DNA of 64,000 bases from Dipteris shenzhenensis (Eukaryota > Polypodiophyta > Polypodiopsida > Gleicheniales), in the NCBI GenBank assembly GCA_047967505.1, contig CM106540.1. The stretch is one strand, 5' to 3'. Below the pieces are notes generated by a model. It was not told the DNA's origin. It did not search any database and saw only the letters and a program-made list of their open reading frames with translations. The translations under genes were made by a program, and so were the position numbers. Below, piece by piece: positions 50,385 to 60,906 of this stretch. Numbering within the stretch: position 1 is the stretch's first letter; each line of letters begins with the position of its first letter.

Positions 50385-51955
50385 TCACCTACAATCAAAC
50401 TCAATCTGTAGAGCTATTGGTGTAGGATCACTTCTTGTTTTGTATGTGGAGGATGTGTCTTTGACAGCAGGCCTTAGACCTTTGTTGGTGAGGATCTTCT
50501 TCCATGGTAGCAACATGTTGTGAAGGGCTCCAATATCTTTTGTCTTGCAAGAGTAGGTTCTTCTCAATCTACTCCATTTTTATGAGTAGGTTCTTGTGGG
50601 TCAACTTCTATGGAATTGGAATGAATGCTATATTGAAGGAGTGGTTTTGTATTTCCTCGTGGGAAAACCCTTCAAGGCCTTGAACTATTGTTGCTATGTC
50701 CTTTGTGGATCTTGCAGTAGGTCCTTGTGTTATTACTCCCTTTTTAATAGCATGTTCTTGTGTAGTTGCTTCCAGTGTATCCTTGGTTGTTGGTGTTGTA
50801 TTGTAGACTCAAACCTTTCAAATCTCTCCTCTTATTTTTGCGACTCTAGAGGAGTGAAGTTGACCATGATAGAAATGTAAGAAGGTGGGCTTTCATGGTG
50901 ATTATTCTTTGGGATCCACATTGCTGTCATAAGATCCTAAAGCTTGTAGTAGTTCCTCTCTAATCCCATCTTTTGGATGCCTTTTCAATTACTACCTCTA
51001 ACGTATTCAACTTCCATTGTCTCACTATAGTAAAGTGATGTATGCATATCCTATGGAGCAAATGTGAGTAGGACCGTAGCATCTCAGAGATCTTGTTTTT
51101 TTGTTAAGCCTAAGTTGATTTTGAGAAAGTTGCCAATAAAAATAATTCATCATTTTGATTGGAAGGTTCTTCTATGAATTCCACTGTGCCTGGCATGGTT
51201 GGTGTGACATGTGTAGCTATCATGAATCTCGATGCCAAATTTTGTACTAAGGTACTTGTGTAGCTCCCAATGTAGACTCCATTCTTTTCATGCAGGTTCT
51301 TTGTTTTTGTCTCTTTTTCTGGACACACATTCTTGTGTAACTGCCATTTGACTTGAAGGTGATGCAGTGAATTCAATGACTTTTTGATAGACTAGTGATC
51401 GAGTAGGTTCTTATGTGATTGTCTCTCTTTTTGGGACAAGTTCTTGTGTAACTACCCGAGAGGAGTAGAGGATGATCTTTGTGTGTGATCCTCTTGTATT
51501 GGTGATTTGACTTTGTCCTCGTGAGCATGTTCTTGTGGTTCTACCTTTTTCAAGGTAGGTTCTTGTGGTTCTGCTCTCCAATCTTTGCCTTGACTTTTCA
51601 CAGTTGGTAGGCTTGAATATTTTTTCCTCTCATTTGTTGTTAATGACCTTAGAGGCTTTGGCCTCCATTCTTTCTTTTGCTCTTTATTGAGAACCTTGTC
51701 ATTGTGGCTTGAAGATGATGGAGATGGTCTTGTTACATCTAGTACCTTGGGGATCCAAGACAATATCCCTCGGCTTCTAGTAGTCTTGTGGAAACCAAAC
51801 AGTATTGTACCTTTTTTGTTGGATGGCATCGTTTTTTTCTGCGATGTTGGGGTTTGTTGTTTACATGATGGGGTAGTTTGTTGGTGTTGAGGTTTTGTTG
51901 GAACCCAAATGTATGATTCACCTTTAAAGTATCCTTGGGCCTCTAGTAGATCCTT
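50385..51955 (-). repeat. Minus-strand degenerate coding-like region with 'AGGTTCTTGTG' repeats
   Basis: A plus-strand phrase (g)taggttcttgtg recurs at irregular 30-130-bp spacing (more than ten times). On the minus strand it reads as hydrophilic repeats such as VTQELVPK and EPQEPTLKKVEPQEHAHEDK. The longest open block is 51829-51452 (125 codons; PSNKKGTILFGFHKTT... and SLTTNERKKYSSLPTVKSQG). Near 51900 the other frame reads YIWVPTKPQHQQ. It could be a repeat-rich linker of a retroelement polyprotein or a dead gene; I do not recognise it. Confidence 0.35.
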
Positions 51956-52214
51956 TCAGACCCACACTTGCTTGGTTGCTCTTCTTCTTTGTTTTCTTTA
52001 TTGTTGAGGTGCTTGTCGAGGTTGAGAAGTGAAAGTGGACATTGATGTTGATGCTTACATGTTGGTGCCTGGTCTCATAAAGTTTCTCCAGTTTCATTAG
52101 CCTCTCAGTGTTGACTCTGTGCCAACATGGACTTAGGTAGAATAGAATGTGTGTGTAGAGTAGCAGCAAAGCTCCGCTTGTACTTGCATAAGGCTAGAAA
52201 TAATCCCTCTTAGA

Positions 52215-52647
52215 AATCCAACTTACATCTTCTACATGCAAGTTCTACATGCAACTCCTACATGCGAGTTGTACATGCGAGTTCTATATGCAAGTTCTAC
52301 ATACGACTTCTACATACAACTCCTACATGCGAGTTCTACATACAAGTTCTACATACGACTTGTACATGTGAGTTCTATATACGACTTGTACATGCGCATT
52401 CTACATACGACTTGTACATGCGAGTTCTACATGCAAGTTCTACATACAACTCCTACATGCAACTCCTACATGCGAGTTGTACATGCAAGTTCTACATATG
52501 ACTTCTACATACAACTCCTACATGCAACTCCTACATGCGAGTTGTCCATGCGAGTCCTACATGCGAGTTGTACATGCGAGTTCTACATGCAAGTTCTACA
52601 TACAACTTTTACATGCAACTTTTATATGCAAGTTCTACATGTAGAGA
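52215..52647 (+). repeat. 13-bp minisatellite in gypsy C 5' LTR
   Basis: About 33 units of 13 bp of form (c/g)tacat(g/a)c(g/a)a(g/c)(t)t, e.g. ctacatgcaagtt, gtacatgcgagtt, ctacatacgactt. Because 13 is not a multiple of 3, all frames stay open with a 13-residue protein period; the Cys/His/Tyr-rich frame here is a by-product. Confidence 0.93.
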
Positions 52648-52696
52648 GAGAATGTGTTACAATTCCTACATGTAGAGAGAGAAGCTCTCCAACTTG

Positions 52697-52704
52697 TATA
52701 AATA
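52697..52704 (+). promoter_or_regulatory. TATA box of gypsy C 5' LTR
   Basis: tataaata followed by cccc, immediately downstream of the minisatellite and the tacatgtagagagaga repeats; conserved in the 3' LTR at 59581-59588. Likely the U3 promoter. Confidence 0.6.
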
Positions 52705-53258
52705 CCCCATAATGGAATGAAGCCCACACTCTTTGGGGTATTGTGTTGAGTTCTACTTTGGTATTCCAAGCAATTGTCTCAAGTGTCCATGCTTCCTTGC
52801 ACTCCACGTCCAAAAGCATGCCCTAACCTTGCAACGCCTCCTCCCCTCTCCTCTAACCTTGCAACCCATCCTCTCCCTCTCCTCCTCCCTCCTCCCTCTT
52901 CCTCTCTCCTCCTCCTCCTCCTCTCTCCTCCTCCCTCCTCCTCCTCCTCCACCTCCTCCCTCCTCTCTCTTCTTTCCCCCATGCTCTTACACCTTCTTCC
53001 TCTCCCACTCCTACGCTCCTACTAAACCTTTTGTTCGTCAAACCTTAAACTCCATGATCTACGAGGGAGACGAGTTCTCCACCATGTACTCTACTCTAAA
53101 CCTTGGAACCTCTTCTAAACTCTGGAACCCCCTTCTAAACCTTGGAACTCCTTCTAACCCTGGAACCTTCTTCTAAACTTTGGAACCTCCTTCTAAACCG
53201 TGAACTCCTTCTAACCCTGGAACCTCTTCTAAACCCTAAAACCTCCTCCTAACCCTTA

Positions 53259-53900
53259 ATCAAGTGCTACGGTTGTGGAGAAAATCACCGGATCACAGAG
53301 TTTCCTCATCGTTGTAGCCAAGCTACTTTCCAACCATTCTGCAAAGATTGTGGCATAGGCCATGCGTGTATGGATTGTCCCATGAAAAATAAGGTCCCTG
53401 AACAAACAGAGGTTAAACCTAACATCCCCATCGGCATCATTGGGGTGGACCATCAAAGTTTGGGTCCGGCAAGTGTAATATTACAACCTGTAAATGTAAT
53501 TACACCCCAACAGAAAGAGGTCACCAAGGACCCTAACATTCCAATCCAACCAAAGCGGCTTTTGAAAAAGAAAGAACAAGTGCCTCCACCTCCGCCAAGC
53601 AATGAGTAGTTGAGCTCATCCACATCAACTCCCGAGCCTCACATAAAAGAAGCTCCATACCCAAATGCAAAGGTGGAGAAGACTCATTTTCAGGCACTTC
53701 AACAATGGGTACAAAACGAACAAGCTCAATTTGAGGCTGAGAAAGAAGCTCAAGACCCAATCCATGACTTGGCCCCACAAAGTAATTATATTGTACTCGA
53801 GCCTCTGTTCCAACAATAGACTCCACAACATAATGTACCACCACGTCAACTTGAAGGAGCTGCACTCTCTAGCATCCTGAGTTGCCTTGTGTCAATTCTG
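53259..53900 (+). pseudogene. Gypsy C gag C-terminal zinc region and linker
   Basis: The frame enters directly from the LTR junction: CYGCGENHRI from 53265, then FCKDCGIGHACMDCP, two Cys/His clusters resembling zinc knuckles in the gag of this lineage. A basic and Pro-rich linker follows, ending at TAG after PPPPPSNE (53609). A second frame (53610-53819) gives an acidic linker (NEQAQFEAEKEAQDPIHDLA). The capsid part is missing. Confidence 0.7.
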
Positions 53901-53981
53901 ATCGGAATCCTCCTACGAAAGTGTCCCAATCTCTAGGAGAGTTTCAAAGGATGGATTGAACTCGCAAATCCCCCTCCACCT

Positions 53982-54494
53982 ATGAACAATGTCAAAGATA
54001 TCCCAGTGCGGATGGGTGAGAGAGATGACATATGCAACATTACTGTGCCTTTGATCCACATGGCATATAATGAAGTCCAAGCCATGGTGGATGGTGGAGC
54101 AGGTGTAAATGTCCTATCAAAGGAGCTCTACAAAGAATGGGGTCTCCCACCAATGCAAAAGACTAATTTCAACATAAGCCTTGTCGATGATTCACGGGCT
54201 AGACCCTTGGGAATAGTGAATGGCATTTCCACAAAGATCGTAGGAGTCTGCTTTTCCCTTCAATTCACGATCTTGGATCTCCTTAAAAAATCCTATCAAA
54301 TCTTACTGGGATGTCCTTGGTTATGGGAAGCATCAGTCCTCCATGAATGGGGAACTGATAGACTGACAATCCAGAATCGCGACACCATAGTTAGGGCAAA
54401 TGTGGGGACAAGAGCTATAAAACCAATTGTGCCTAGAGCATTGGATGACACATCTTCAATGACAATCTCAAACAAATCAGCTCCCTTGCAATAG
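53982..54494 (+). pseudogene. Gypsy C aspartic protease
   Basis: 170-codon block with NEVQAMVDGGAGVNVLSKEL, where Asp-Gly-Gly replaces the textbook Asp-Ser/Thr-Gly as is common in several plant gypsy groups, and later SYQILLGCPWLW, the second conserved protease motif. It would cut the Gag-Pol polyprotein. It ends at TAG 54492-54494. Confidence 0.8.
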
Positions 54495-54545
54495 CATGCC
54501 ATAGCAGAAGATTCACAAAGCAATGTCAATAACTAGATACAAACA

Positions 54546-55274
54546 TTGGCAACCATCGACAGCTGCCATTCATTAGACCCCATCTTCTCCCAGATAGATG
54601 CTAAGGTACTACAGGTAGATCCTCCACTCCCACATGAAGAACCAATCGATCTAGAGATGCCATTCTTTATGGTTGACCTCAAGTGGGATAATGAACCTAA
54701 AGAAGATACCCATACCAATGATGACTCAGATTTTCCTTGGGACCTTGAAACAGAGGCTGAGAATGCTAAAATTGAAGGTCAAATCTTTGATAATGACTTA
54801 GCCATTCTACATGCCCTAATGGCAGTCAAGCTCCCAATAGTTGAACCTCCAAAGGTGAATAACAGTAGAAGATCCCGCAAGAAAGCTGAAGGAGGAAATC
54901 GCAGAAAAGCCAAGGCTGAGCACTTCAATGAATTCGAAAGAGTCCAAACAAGGATCATCGAATTGTACCTTGTAAAGTCAGCTCCCTCAAAATTAGAACC
55001 ACCACCTCTTGAATGGTCCCCTGAGGGACTGGAAGGAGTATGCACAACAAATGAACTCTTACTTGGAAACACCTTACCAGTGGAAAAGTTACCCCACAGT
55101 TCCCAACATAAGAAGTTTCAAGAATATAAGCCACATGTGCAGATGAAGCTCAATCAAGAGACTTCAGAAAAAGAAAGTCAAGAAGAGCCTAACAAATTAA
55201 TAAATGCAACTATGCCACCCTATACACATGACACATGTCAGGCTAGTTCAACACCATCAAAGGCCGATCTTTGA
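54546..55274 (+). pseudogene. Gypsy C protease-RT linker
   Basis: 242-codon acidic, low-similarity spacer (LDPIFSQIDAKVLQVDPPLP; KWDNEPKEDTHTNDDSDFPW) with a basic patch (RRSRKKAEGGNRRKAKAEHF). Typical of the poorly conserved stretch before RT in this group. It ends at TGA 55272-55274, four bases before the RT block. Confidence 0.6.
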
Positions 55275-55277
55275 GAA

Positions 55278-56110
55278 GTGTCAGAATACTTCAAGAATTA
55301 CACAAGTGGCAGCGTGCCAATAGCAATGCCAAGACCACTAAGAGAATCTAAAGTTCAAGGAACCGATAGCATTGGAGAAACTCCAATCTATGAGGGACTG
55401 GCAAAAACATGCACAATAGACCTCGCCCTTGAAGGGGAGGAAGAAAAACTGGTTTTCATTGGGAAACAGGTTCGACAAGAAGATGAAACCAAACTCAAAG
55501 CACTCCTAATGGAATACTGTGACTACCTAGCATGGTCATACAAAGAGATGAAAGGAATTTCACTAGAAGTGGCAGTACACATGATACCTATAAGGGAAGG
55601 TGCTCACCCTAAGGTATGTGGACCTTATTGCACAAATCCTAAATATGGCACCATGGTTTATGACGAGCTAGAAAAACTCCTAGAAGCCGAATTCATATAT
55701 GAGATAGAGCACATTGATTGGGTTTCACCCATTGTCATTGTGCCTAAACGTAACAAGAAGCTCAGAATATGCGTAAACTTAAAAAATGTGAATGTCGCCA
55801 CAATTACGGATCACTATCCCCCACCCTTAACAGAAATAGCATTGGAAAAGGTGGCAGGCTCCGAAATATATAGCTTCTTGGATGGCTTTAGTGGCTATAA
55901 CCAAGTGCAAATTGCTCCTAAAGACCAATCAAAAATAGCATTTGCTACAGAATGGGGTATTTTTGCATATAGAGTCATACCATTCAACCTTTGTAATGCC
56001 CCGGCCACATTCCAGCGAGTCATGTTCACAGCTTTCAAGTCATTTTTGAATAAGTTTTTATAGGTGTTTTTGGATGATTTCCTACAAATTCCAAAGGTGT
56101 ACAAGTCTTT
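55278..56110 (+). pseudogene. Gypsy C reverse transcriptase, deleted thumb
   Basis: 261-codon block: WSYKEMKGISLEVAVHMIPI (typical entry), YDELEKLLEAEFIYEIEHID, RICVNLKNVN, SFLDGFSGYNQVQIAPKDQS with the first catalytic Asp, and FAYRVIPFNLCNAPATFQRV. A TAG after FLNKFL (56061-56063) is followed by VFLDDF, the catalytic Asp-Asp box. About 10 codons later the sequence jumps to the GHAGYYRRFI motif that normally lies some 80 residues further on: a deletion of the thumb. Confidence 0.88.
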
Positions 56111-56887
56111 ATGGGACATGCCGGCTATTATAGAAGATTTATATTGCAGTATGCCATGATAGCTAGACCACTTTACAAATTATTAGTGGAATTCTTATGG
56201 ACCGAAGAGTGTGACCAAGCCTTTGAGCTTTCAAAGTGGCACCTAATCACAGCACCCATCCTTATATCTCCTAATTGGGATATTGATTTTCATGTTCATA
56301 CTGATGGATCCAAGTATGCAATTGGGAGTGTGCTTTATCAACCCGGTGAACATAAGAAAGACTACCCATTCTACTTCGCCAGTCGACAACTTAATGATGC
56401 AAAGATCAACTATAACACCACAGAAAGAGAAGCCCTAGCAATGGTGGTGTATAGTGTAAAGAAATTTCGGCACTATCTACTGGCAAATGATTTTGTCTTC
56501 TACGCCGACCATCAAGCATTGCTTTATCTTGTGAACCGTTCGTGTACAATAGGAAGAATAACGAGATGGCTCCTCTTGCTTCAAGAATTCAACTTCAAAA
56601 TAGTGGTCCGTAAAGGTGCCCAACACTACATTGCTGATCACATGTCTTGTATCAAGTCGGGAGAAGAAGCCACTGGAGTAGAAGACGACTTACCAGATGC
56701 CACACTATGTCAAATATATTTTGTTCCAGAGTGGTGTGGAGATATCATTGGGTACTTGATGGCAGGAAGACCACCCCCTGAAATGAAAGCAGTAGATGCC
56801 AGAAAATTGATTCTAAAGGCTGCACCCTATCAACTCATTGCAAGACAACTGTATAAGATGGGCAAGAAGATGTGTAATACCTCATGA
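56111..56887 (+). pseudogene. Gypsy C RNase H
   Basis: Starts GHAGYYRRFI and contains ISPNWDIDFHVHTDGSKYAI (first Asp), YNTTEREALAMVVYSVKKFR (Glu), FVFYADHQALLYLVNRSCTI (Asp) and a tail ending PYQLIARQLYKMGKK. It breaks by frameshift into the integrase zinc region near 56870. Confidence 0.88.
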
Positions 56888-57626
56888 GATCATGCCAATC
56901 CTGAGTGAAGTCCATGAAGGCATTGTAGGAGGACACTTCCAAGGGGAAGCCATAACAAGAAAAGTTCTCTTCACAGCCTATTGGTGGCCAATACTATGGG
57001 CAGATGCCTATGAATATGTAAAAGGCTGTGATGTATGCCAACGGACTACAAAACCACAACACAAAGACTCAATCCCCTAACAACAGTTGTTGCACAAAAA
57101 CCATTTGAAAAATGGGGGATTGACTATGTGGGTCCCATACATCAAGCAACAAAAGGAGCACAGGCATGCTACATCATTGTGGCCACTGATTACTTTACAA
57201 AATGGGCTGAAGCTAAAAGCAGTCAGAAAGGCAGATGCCAGAAGCATAGCAAGATTCTTATATGAAAATGTGATCACCCAGTTCGAATGCCCCATTGAAA
57301 TTGTGTCGGATAGAGGCACACATTTTGCCAATGAGATAATCCAAGAACTCTTGTATGGCTTCATGGTAATCCATAGAAAAAGCACACCCTACTACCCCCA
57401 AGGGAATGGACAGGCCGAATCCACCAACAAAATAATATGCATTATCCTCACCAAGGTAGTAGAACCACAGCATTCTAATTGGGCAAAGAAATTGAATGCA
57501 TCCTTATGGGCTTACAGAACCACATTCAAGGTTAGTATAGGAAACATGCCTTTTCAATTGGTGTATGGCCTTGAAGCTATGGTCCCACTTGAATTTGTAA
57601 TACCAAGTCTACGCATAGTAGTATAG
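56838..57626 (+). pseudogene. Gypsy C integrase
   Basis: HHCC module: VHEGIVGGHFQGEAITRK then AYEYVKGCDVCQRTTKPQ. Core: KWGIDYVGPIHQATKG (first Asp), EIVSDRGTHFANEIIQ (second Asp), YPQGNGQAESTNK (Glu), then LNASLWAYRTTFKV and FQLVYGLEAMVPLEFV. The core is split by frameshifts at about 57070 and 57225 and ends at TAG 57624-57626 after PSLRIVV; similar sequence continues (57633-57815) with KEGGLVLLYQST, the C-terminal integrase motif. All three catalytic acids remain. Confidence 0.88.
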
Positions 57627-58016
57627 GAATGCATGGGAGACCATGAATCCTTGCAAGAAAGGCTCTATCAATTGGAGAAGCATACAGAGACAAAAATAGT
57701 CACCTACCATCCCATGACAACAAAAAAATGCAGAAGAAAGGCATGGTTTGACAGAAATCTGAAAGCTAAAGACATCAAGGAAGGCGGCTTAGTCCTGTTA
57801 TACCAAAGTACATAAGGGGAAACTGAAGTATCTAGGTCAAGGACCCTTTCAAGTACAAAAGATGAATCCCATCGGAGCTGTGCTACTAGAAACATTGGAT
57901 GGAGTCCAATTCAACACAACAATAATTGGGAGCCGACTGAAGCGCTACTACATCAACACGCAAGCCATCCCTGACAAAAATGAAGATTTGGGAAACCAAG
58001 TCTTCCTTATCTAGGA
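57627..58016 (+). pseudogene. Gypsy C integrase C-terminal remnant
   Basis: ESLQERLYQLEKH and RRKAWFDRNLKAKDIKEGGL continue the integrase tail after the stop. Later frames give a GPF.V..M.P.GAVLLE-like pattern to about 58016, matching the usual end of this group's Pol. Confidence 0.65.
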
Positions 58017-59018
58017 TTAGATTGGATCACGAACACTCACTTGCATATGTACGTCTTCGCACATATAGGTAGCATCAATCGATTTTAACCTAGGGCTCAT
58101 AAGTGATGCCTGAGTTCTAGCTGCCCTATGAAAATCCCAGCAATAAAACAAGCATATAGTTACTCCATACCTAGCTACTAGGTCACGTGCACTCACACGC
58201 TTTCGCTTAGACAAATAGATGATTGCATGAATAATTGTATCACACACTTTCATTCCATACTCTCAAAGCATGCAATGAATTCACACAAGCAGGATAAGAA
58301 GCTATGCCAAAACTCAAGATGAATTGGAAAAAATCTGCAACCTCAACAACGAGACCCCTGCCAAACATCACAGCCATCTCCTAAATGCAAAAATATCAGA
58401 CTTGCATACAAACTTATACAAGCTCAATGATACGGGTGCAATCGCATCCAACATGTATGCAAGATAGCAAGAAATGCCAGCCTCAACAACGCAACCCCCA
58501 CTAAACCTCTTCCCAAGAACATTTGATGTCAGAGTCCCGTAACCTCAGCAATGAGATCCCCTCTGAAATTCACAACCGTCTACCCCTCCTTAAGAGGAGA
58601 TAAGCTTCCTGACTATAGATCATAAATTGTATGGTGCAAAAGCATAACAGCAGGAATGACTTGCATGCCACAAGCTCAACAAGAATGTGCAATCGCATCC
58701 AACATGTATGCAAGATAGCAAGAAATGCCAGCCTCAACAATGAGACCCCCGCCAAACCTCTTCCCAAGAAGATTCGATGTCAGAGTCCGCAGCCTCAGCA
58801 ACGAGATCCCCTCTAAAATTTACAACTGTCTACCCCTCCTCAAGAGGAGATAAGCTTCCTGACTACAGATCATAAATTGTATGGTGCAAAAGCATTACAG
58901 CACAAACTACTCGCATGCCACAAGCTCGACAGCCACTCAGTTACGCACATGGCATCCCAACTCCAAAATCAAAATAAGCCACAACTCGAGGACAGGTAAT
59001 AAAATGGATCCAGGAGTA
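58017..59018 (+). repeat. Gypsy C 3' internal region with 251-bp tandem duplication
   Basis: 58425-58675 and 58676-58925 are near copies (aatcgcatccaacatgtatg, 'ccctcctnaagaggagataa', 'gatcataaattgtatggtgc'), with an older partial unit from about 58340. No coding sequence. The polypurine tract before the 3' LTR is weak (gatccaggagta). Confidence 0.75.
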
Positions 59019-60172
59019 TGTTGACTCTATGCCAACATGGACTTAGGTAGAATAGAATGTGTGTGTAGAGTAGTGGCAAAGCTCCACTTGTACTTGCAAA
59101 AGGCTAGAAATAATCCCTCTTAGAAATCCAACTTGCAAGTTCTACATGCAACTCCTACATGCGAGTTGTACATGCAAGTTCTACATGCAAGTTCTACATA
59201 CGACTTCTACATACAACTCCTACATGCAACTCCTACATGCGAGTTGTGCATGCGAGTTCTACATGCAAGTTCTACATATGACTTGTACATGCGAGTTCTA
59301 CATACGACTTGTACATGCGAGTCCTATATGCAAGTTCTACATACAACTCCTACATGCAACTCCTACATGCGAGTTGTACATGCAAGTTCTACATACGACT
59401 TCTACATACAACTCCTACATGCAACTCCTACATGCGAGTTGTACATGCGAGTTGTACATGCAAGTTCTACTTGCAAGTTCTACATATGACTTCTACATGC
59501 CACTTCTATATGCAAGTTCTACATGTAGAGAGAGAATGTGTTACAATTCCTACATGTAGAGAGAGAAGCTCTCCAACTTGTATAAATACCCCATAATGGA
59601 ATGAAGCCCACACTCTTTGGGGCATTGTGTTGAGTTCTACTTTGGTATTCCAAGCAATCGTCTCAAGTGTCCATGCTTCCTTGCACTCCACGTCCAAAAG
59701 CATGTCCTAACCTTGCAACTCCTCCTCCCCTCTCCTCCAAGCTTGCAACCCATCCTCTCCCTCTCCTCCTCCCTCCTCCCTCTTCCTCCCTCCTCCTCCT
59801 CCTCCTCTCTCATCCTCCCTCCTCCTCCTCCTCCTCTCTCCTCCTCCCTCCTCCTCCTCCTCCTCCTCCTCCCTCCTCTCTCTTCTTTCCCCCATGCTCT
59901 TACACCTTCTTCCTCTCCCACTCCTATGCTCCCCCTAAACCCTTTGTTCCTCAACCCTTAAACTCCATGATCTATGAGGAAGACAAGTTCTCCACCCTGT
60001 ACTCTACTCTAAACCTTGGAACATCTTCTAAACTCTGGAACCCCCTTCTAGACCTTGGAACTCCTTCTAACCCTGGAACCTCCTTCTAAACTCTGGAACC
60101 TCCTTCTAAACCTTGGAACTCCTTCTAACCCTGGAACTTCTTCTAAACCCTGCAACCTCCTCCTAACCCTTA
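59019..60172 (+). mobile_element. Gypsy C 3' LTR
   Basis: Starts TGTTGACTCTATGCC and is collinear with the 5' LTR up to 'cctcctcctaacccttaa' at about 60172; it may extend about 200 bp further. The minisatellite spans 59130-59528 (about 30 units), so the two LTRs differ in repeat number and order. TATA box at 59581-59588. Confidence 0.85.
59130..59528 (+). repeat. 13-bp minisatellite in gypsy C 3' LTR
   Basis: About 30 units of the same 13-bp family as 52215-52647, with local unit order only partly shared between the LTRs. Confidence 0.93.
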
Positions 60173-60413
60173 AACTCTCCTAAACCTTGCAACCTTCAAT
60201 GAAGATGAATGCCTTCATTACCTCAACCATGATGATACACGTTCCTTTTACACATGCATGCACTTTGTTTGCTTACCACACTTAAGCCTACATCTCTCAC
60301 TGAAACACAACTCAAGGTCCTAAGCTACATGTATACTACAAACGACAACCCCAATATATCTGTAGGTGACAAAAAGCCTTGGAACCCTGCAAATTGAGAA
60401 TACCCTGCTCTTC
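60173..60413. other. Possible LTR end or flank
   Basis: No gene. May be the remaining U5 of the gypsy C 3' LTR; cannot be tested because the 5' LTR lacks this part. Confidence 0.35.
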
Positions 60414-60545
60414 CTACAAAAGCCGTAGGAAAGAGCCAACACTCAAGGATGGATTCTTTGGACATTCTACCACCCTTAGGGTTGGTACTATGAATTCCAT
60501 GGGCATCATTGCCTCTACCTCAAAGGTGAGGTTAAAGGGGTGCAT
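60414..60545 (-). pseudogene. Inverted fragment of a gypsy integrase tail
   Basis: The minus strand reads PFNLTFEVEAMMPMEFIVPT followed by LRVVE, clearly homologous to gypsy C's FQLVYGLEAMVPLEFVIPSL. It is the segment expected directly after the integrase core of gypsy D, yet it lies about 1.1 kb upstream of it and in opposite orientation. Confidence 0.75.
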
Positions 60546-60905
60546 ATTATTGCCACTATCTATTGGCAAACAAGTTTGTATTTTTTGTAGACCATTAGGA
60601 GCTTCTCTATCTTGCGAGCAGGCCTTGTATGACAAGTCAGATCATGCAGTGGATGCTGATACTACTTGAGTTCAATTTCACCATTGTGATTTGCAAGGGC
60701 TAACCACGTTACATGGTAGACCAAATGTCATGTATTCCCAATGGCAATCTAGCAAAACTGGCATTGACGATGATCTCCCAGATGCCCCTCAATTCCTCAT
60801 TGACCTAATACTAAAATGGGCTCAGGAGGTCAGCCATTTTTTGGCGGATGGGTTTCTATAGGACAAGGCCCTGAATAAAGATAGGGCCTAAAAACTCATT
60901 AAGGA
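60546..60905 (+). pseudogene. Gypsy D RNase H remnant
   Basis: From about 60546 the frame reads HYLLANKFVFFVDH, a TAG, then ELLYLASRPCM and LILLEFNFTIVICKG, a stop, and PRYMVDQMSCI. It is collinear with the gypsy C RNase H C-terminal half (HYLLANDFVFYADH...). The following stretch (DDLPDAPQFLIDLILKWAQE) is the usual RNase H-integrase spacer, in another frame. Several stops. Confidence 0.75.
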
Positions 60906-60906
60906 T

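Larger units (their letters stand above)
52109..53258 (+). mobile_element. Gypsy C 5' LTR (3' end deleted)
   Basis: Starts TGTTGACTCTGTGCC and carries in order a (TG)n-like stretch, a 13-bp minisatellite (52215-52647), a duplicated 'tacatgtagagagaga' motif, a TATA box tataaata (52697-52704), then a CT/CTCC-rich R-U5 region and 'ttggaac(c)t' repeats. The same order is present in the 3' LTR. Confidence 0.85.
52109..60172 (+). mobile_element. Ty3/gypsy element C
   Basis: Two direct LTRs (52109-53258 and 59019-60172) enclose, on the plus strand, gag zinc region, protease, reverse transcriptase, RNase H and integrase: the Ty3/gypsy order. The 5' LTR is joined directly to the gag zinc-knuckle region, so the end of the LTR, the primer-binding site and most of gag are deleted. 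pol has stops, frameshifts and a deletion after the FLDDF box. The true 3' LTR end may extend past 60172 because the 5' LTR end is missing for comparison; no target-site duplication could be set. Confidence 0.88.

Noticed and set aside
52236-52712. 158-codon Cys/His/Tyr-rich frame that resembles a repeat protein
   Set aside because: Product of a 13-bp minisatellite, which keeps all frames open with 13-residue period; it lies inside an LTR.
52733-53176. 147-codon frame downstream of the LTR TATA box
   Set aside because: Low-complexity CT/CTCC translation in R-U5; the similar frame in the other LTR is shifted.
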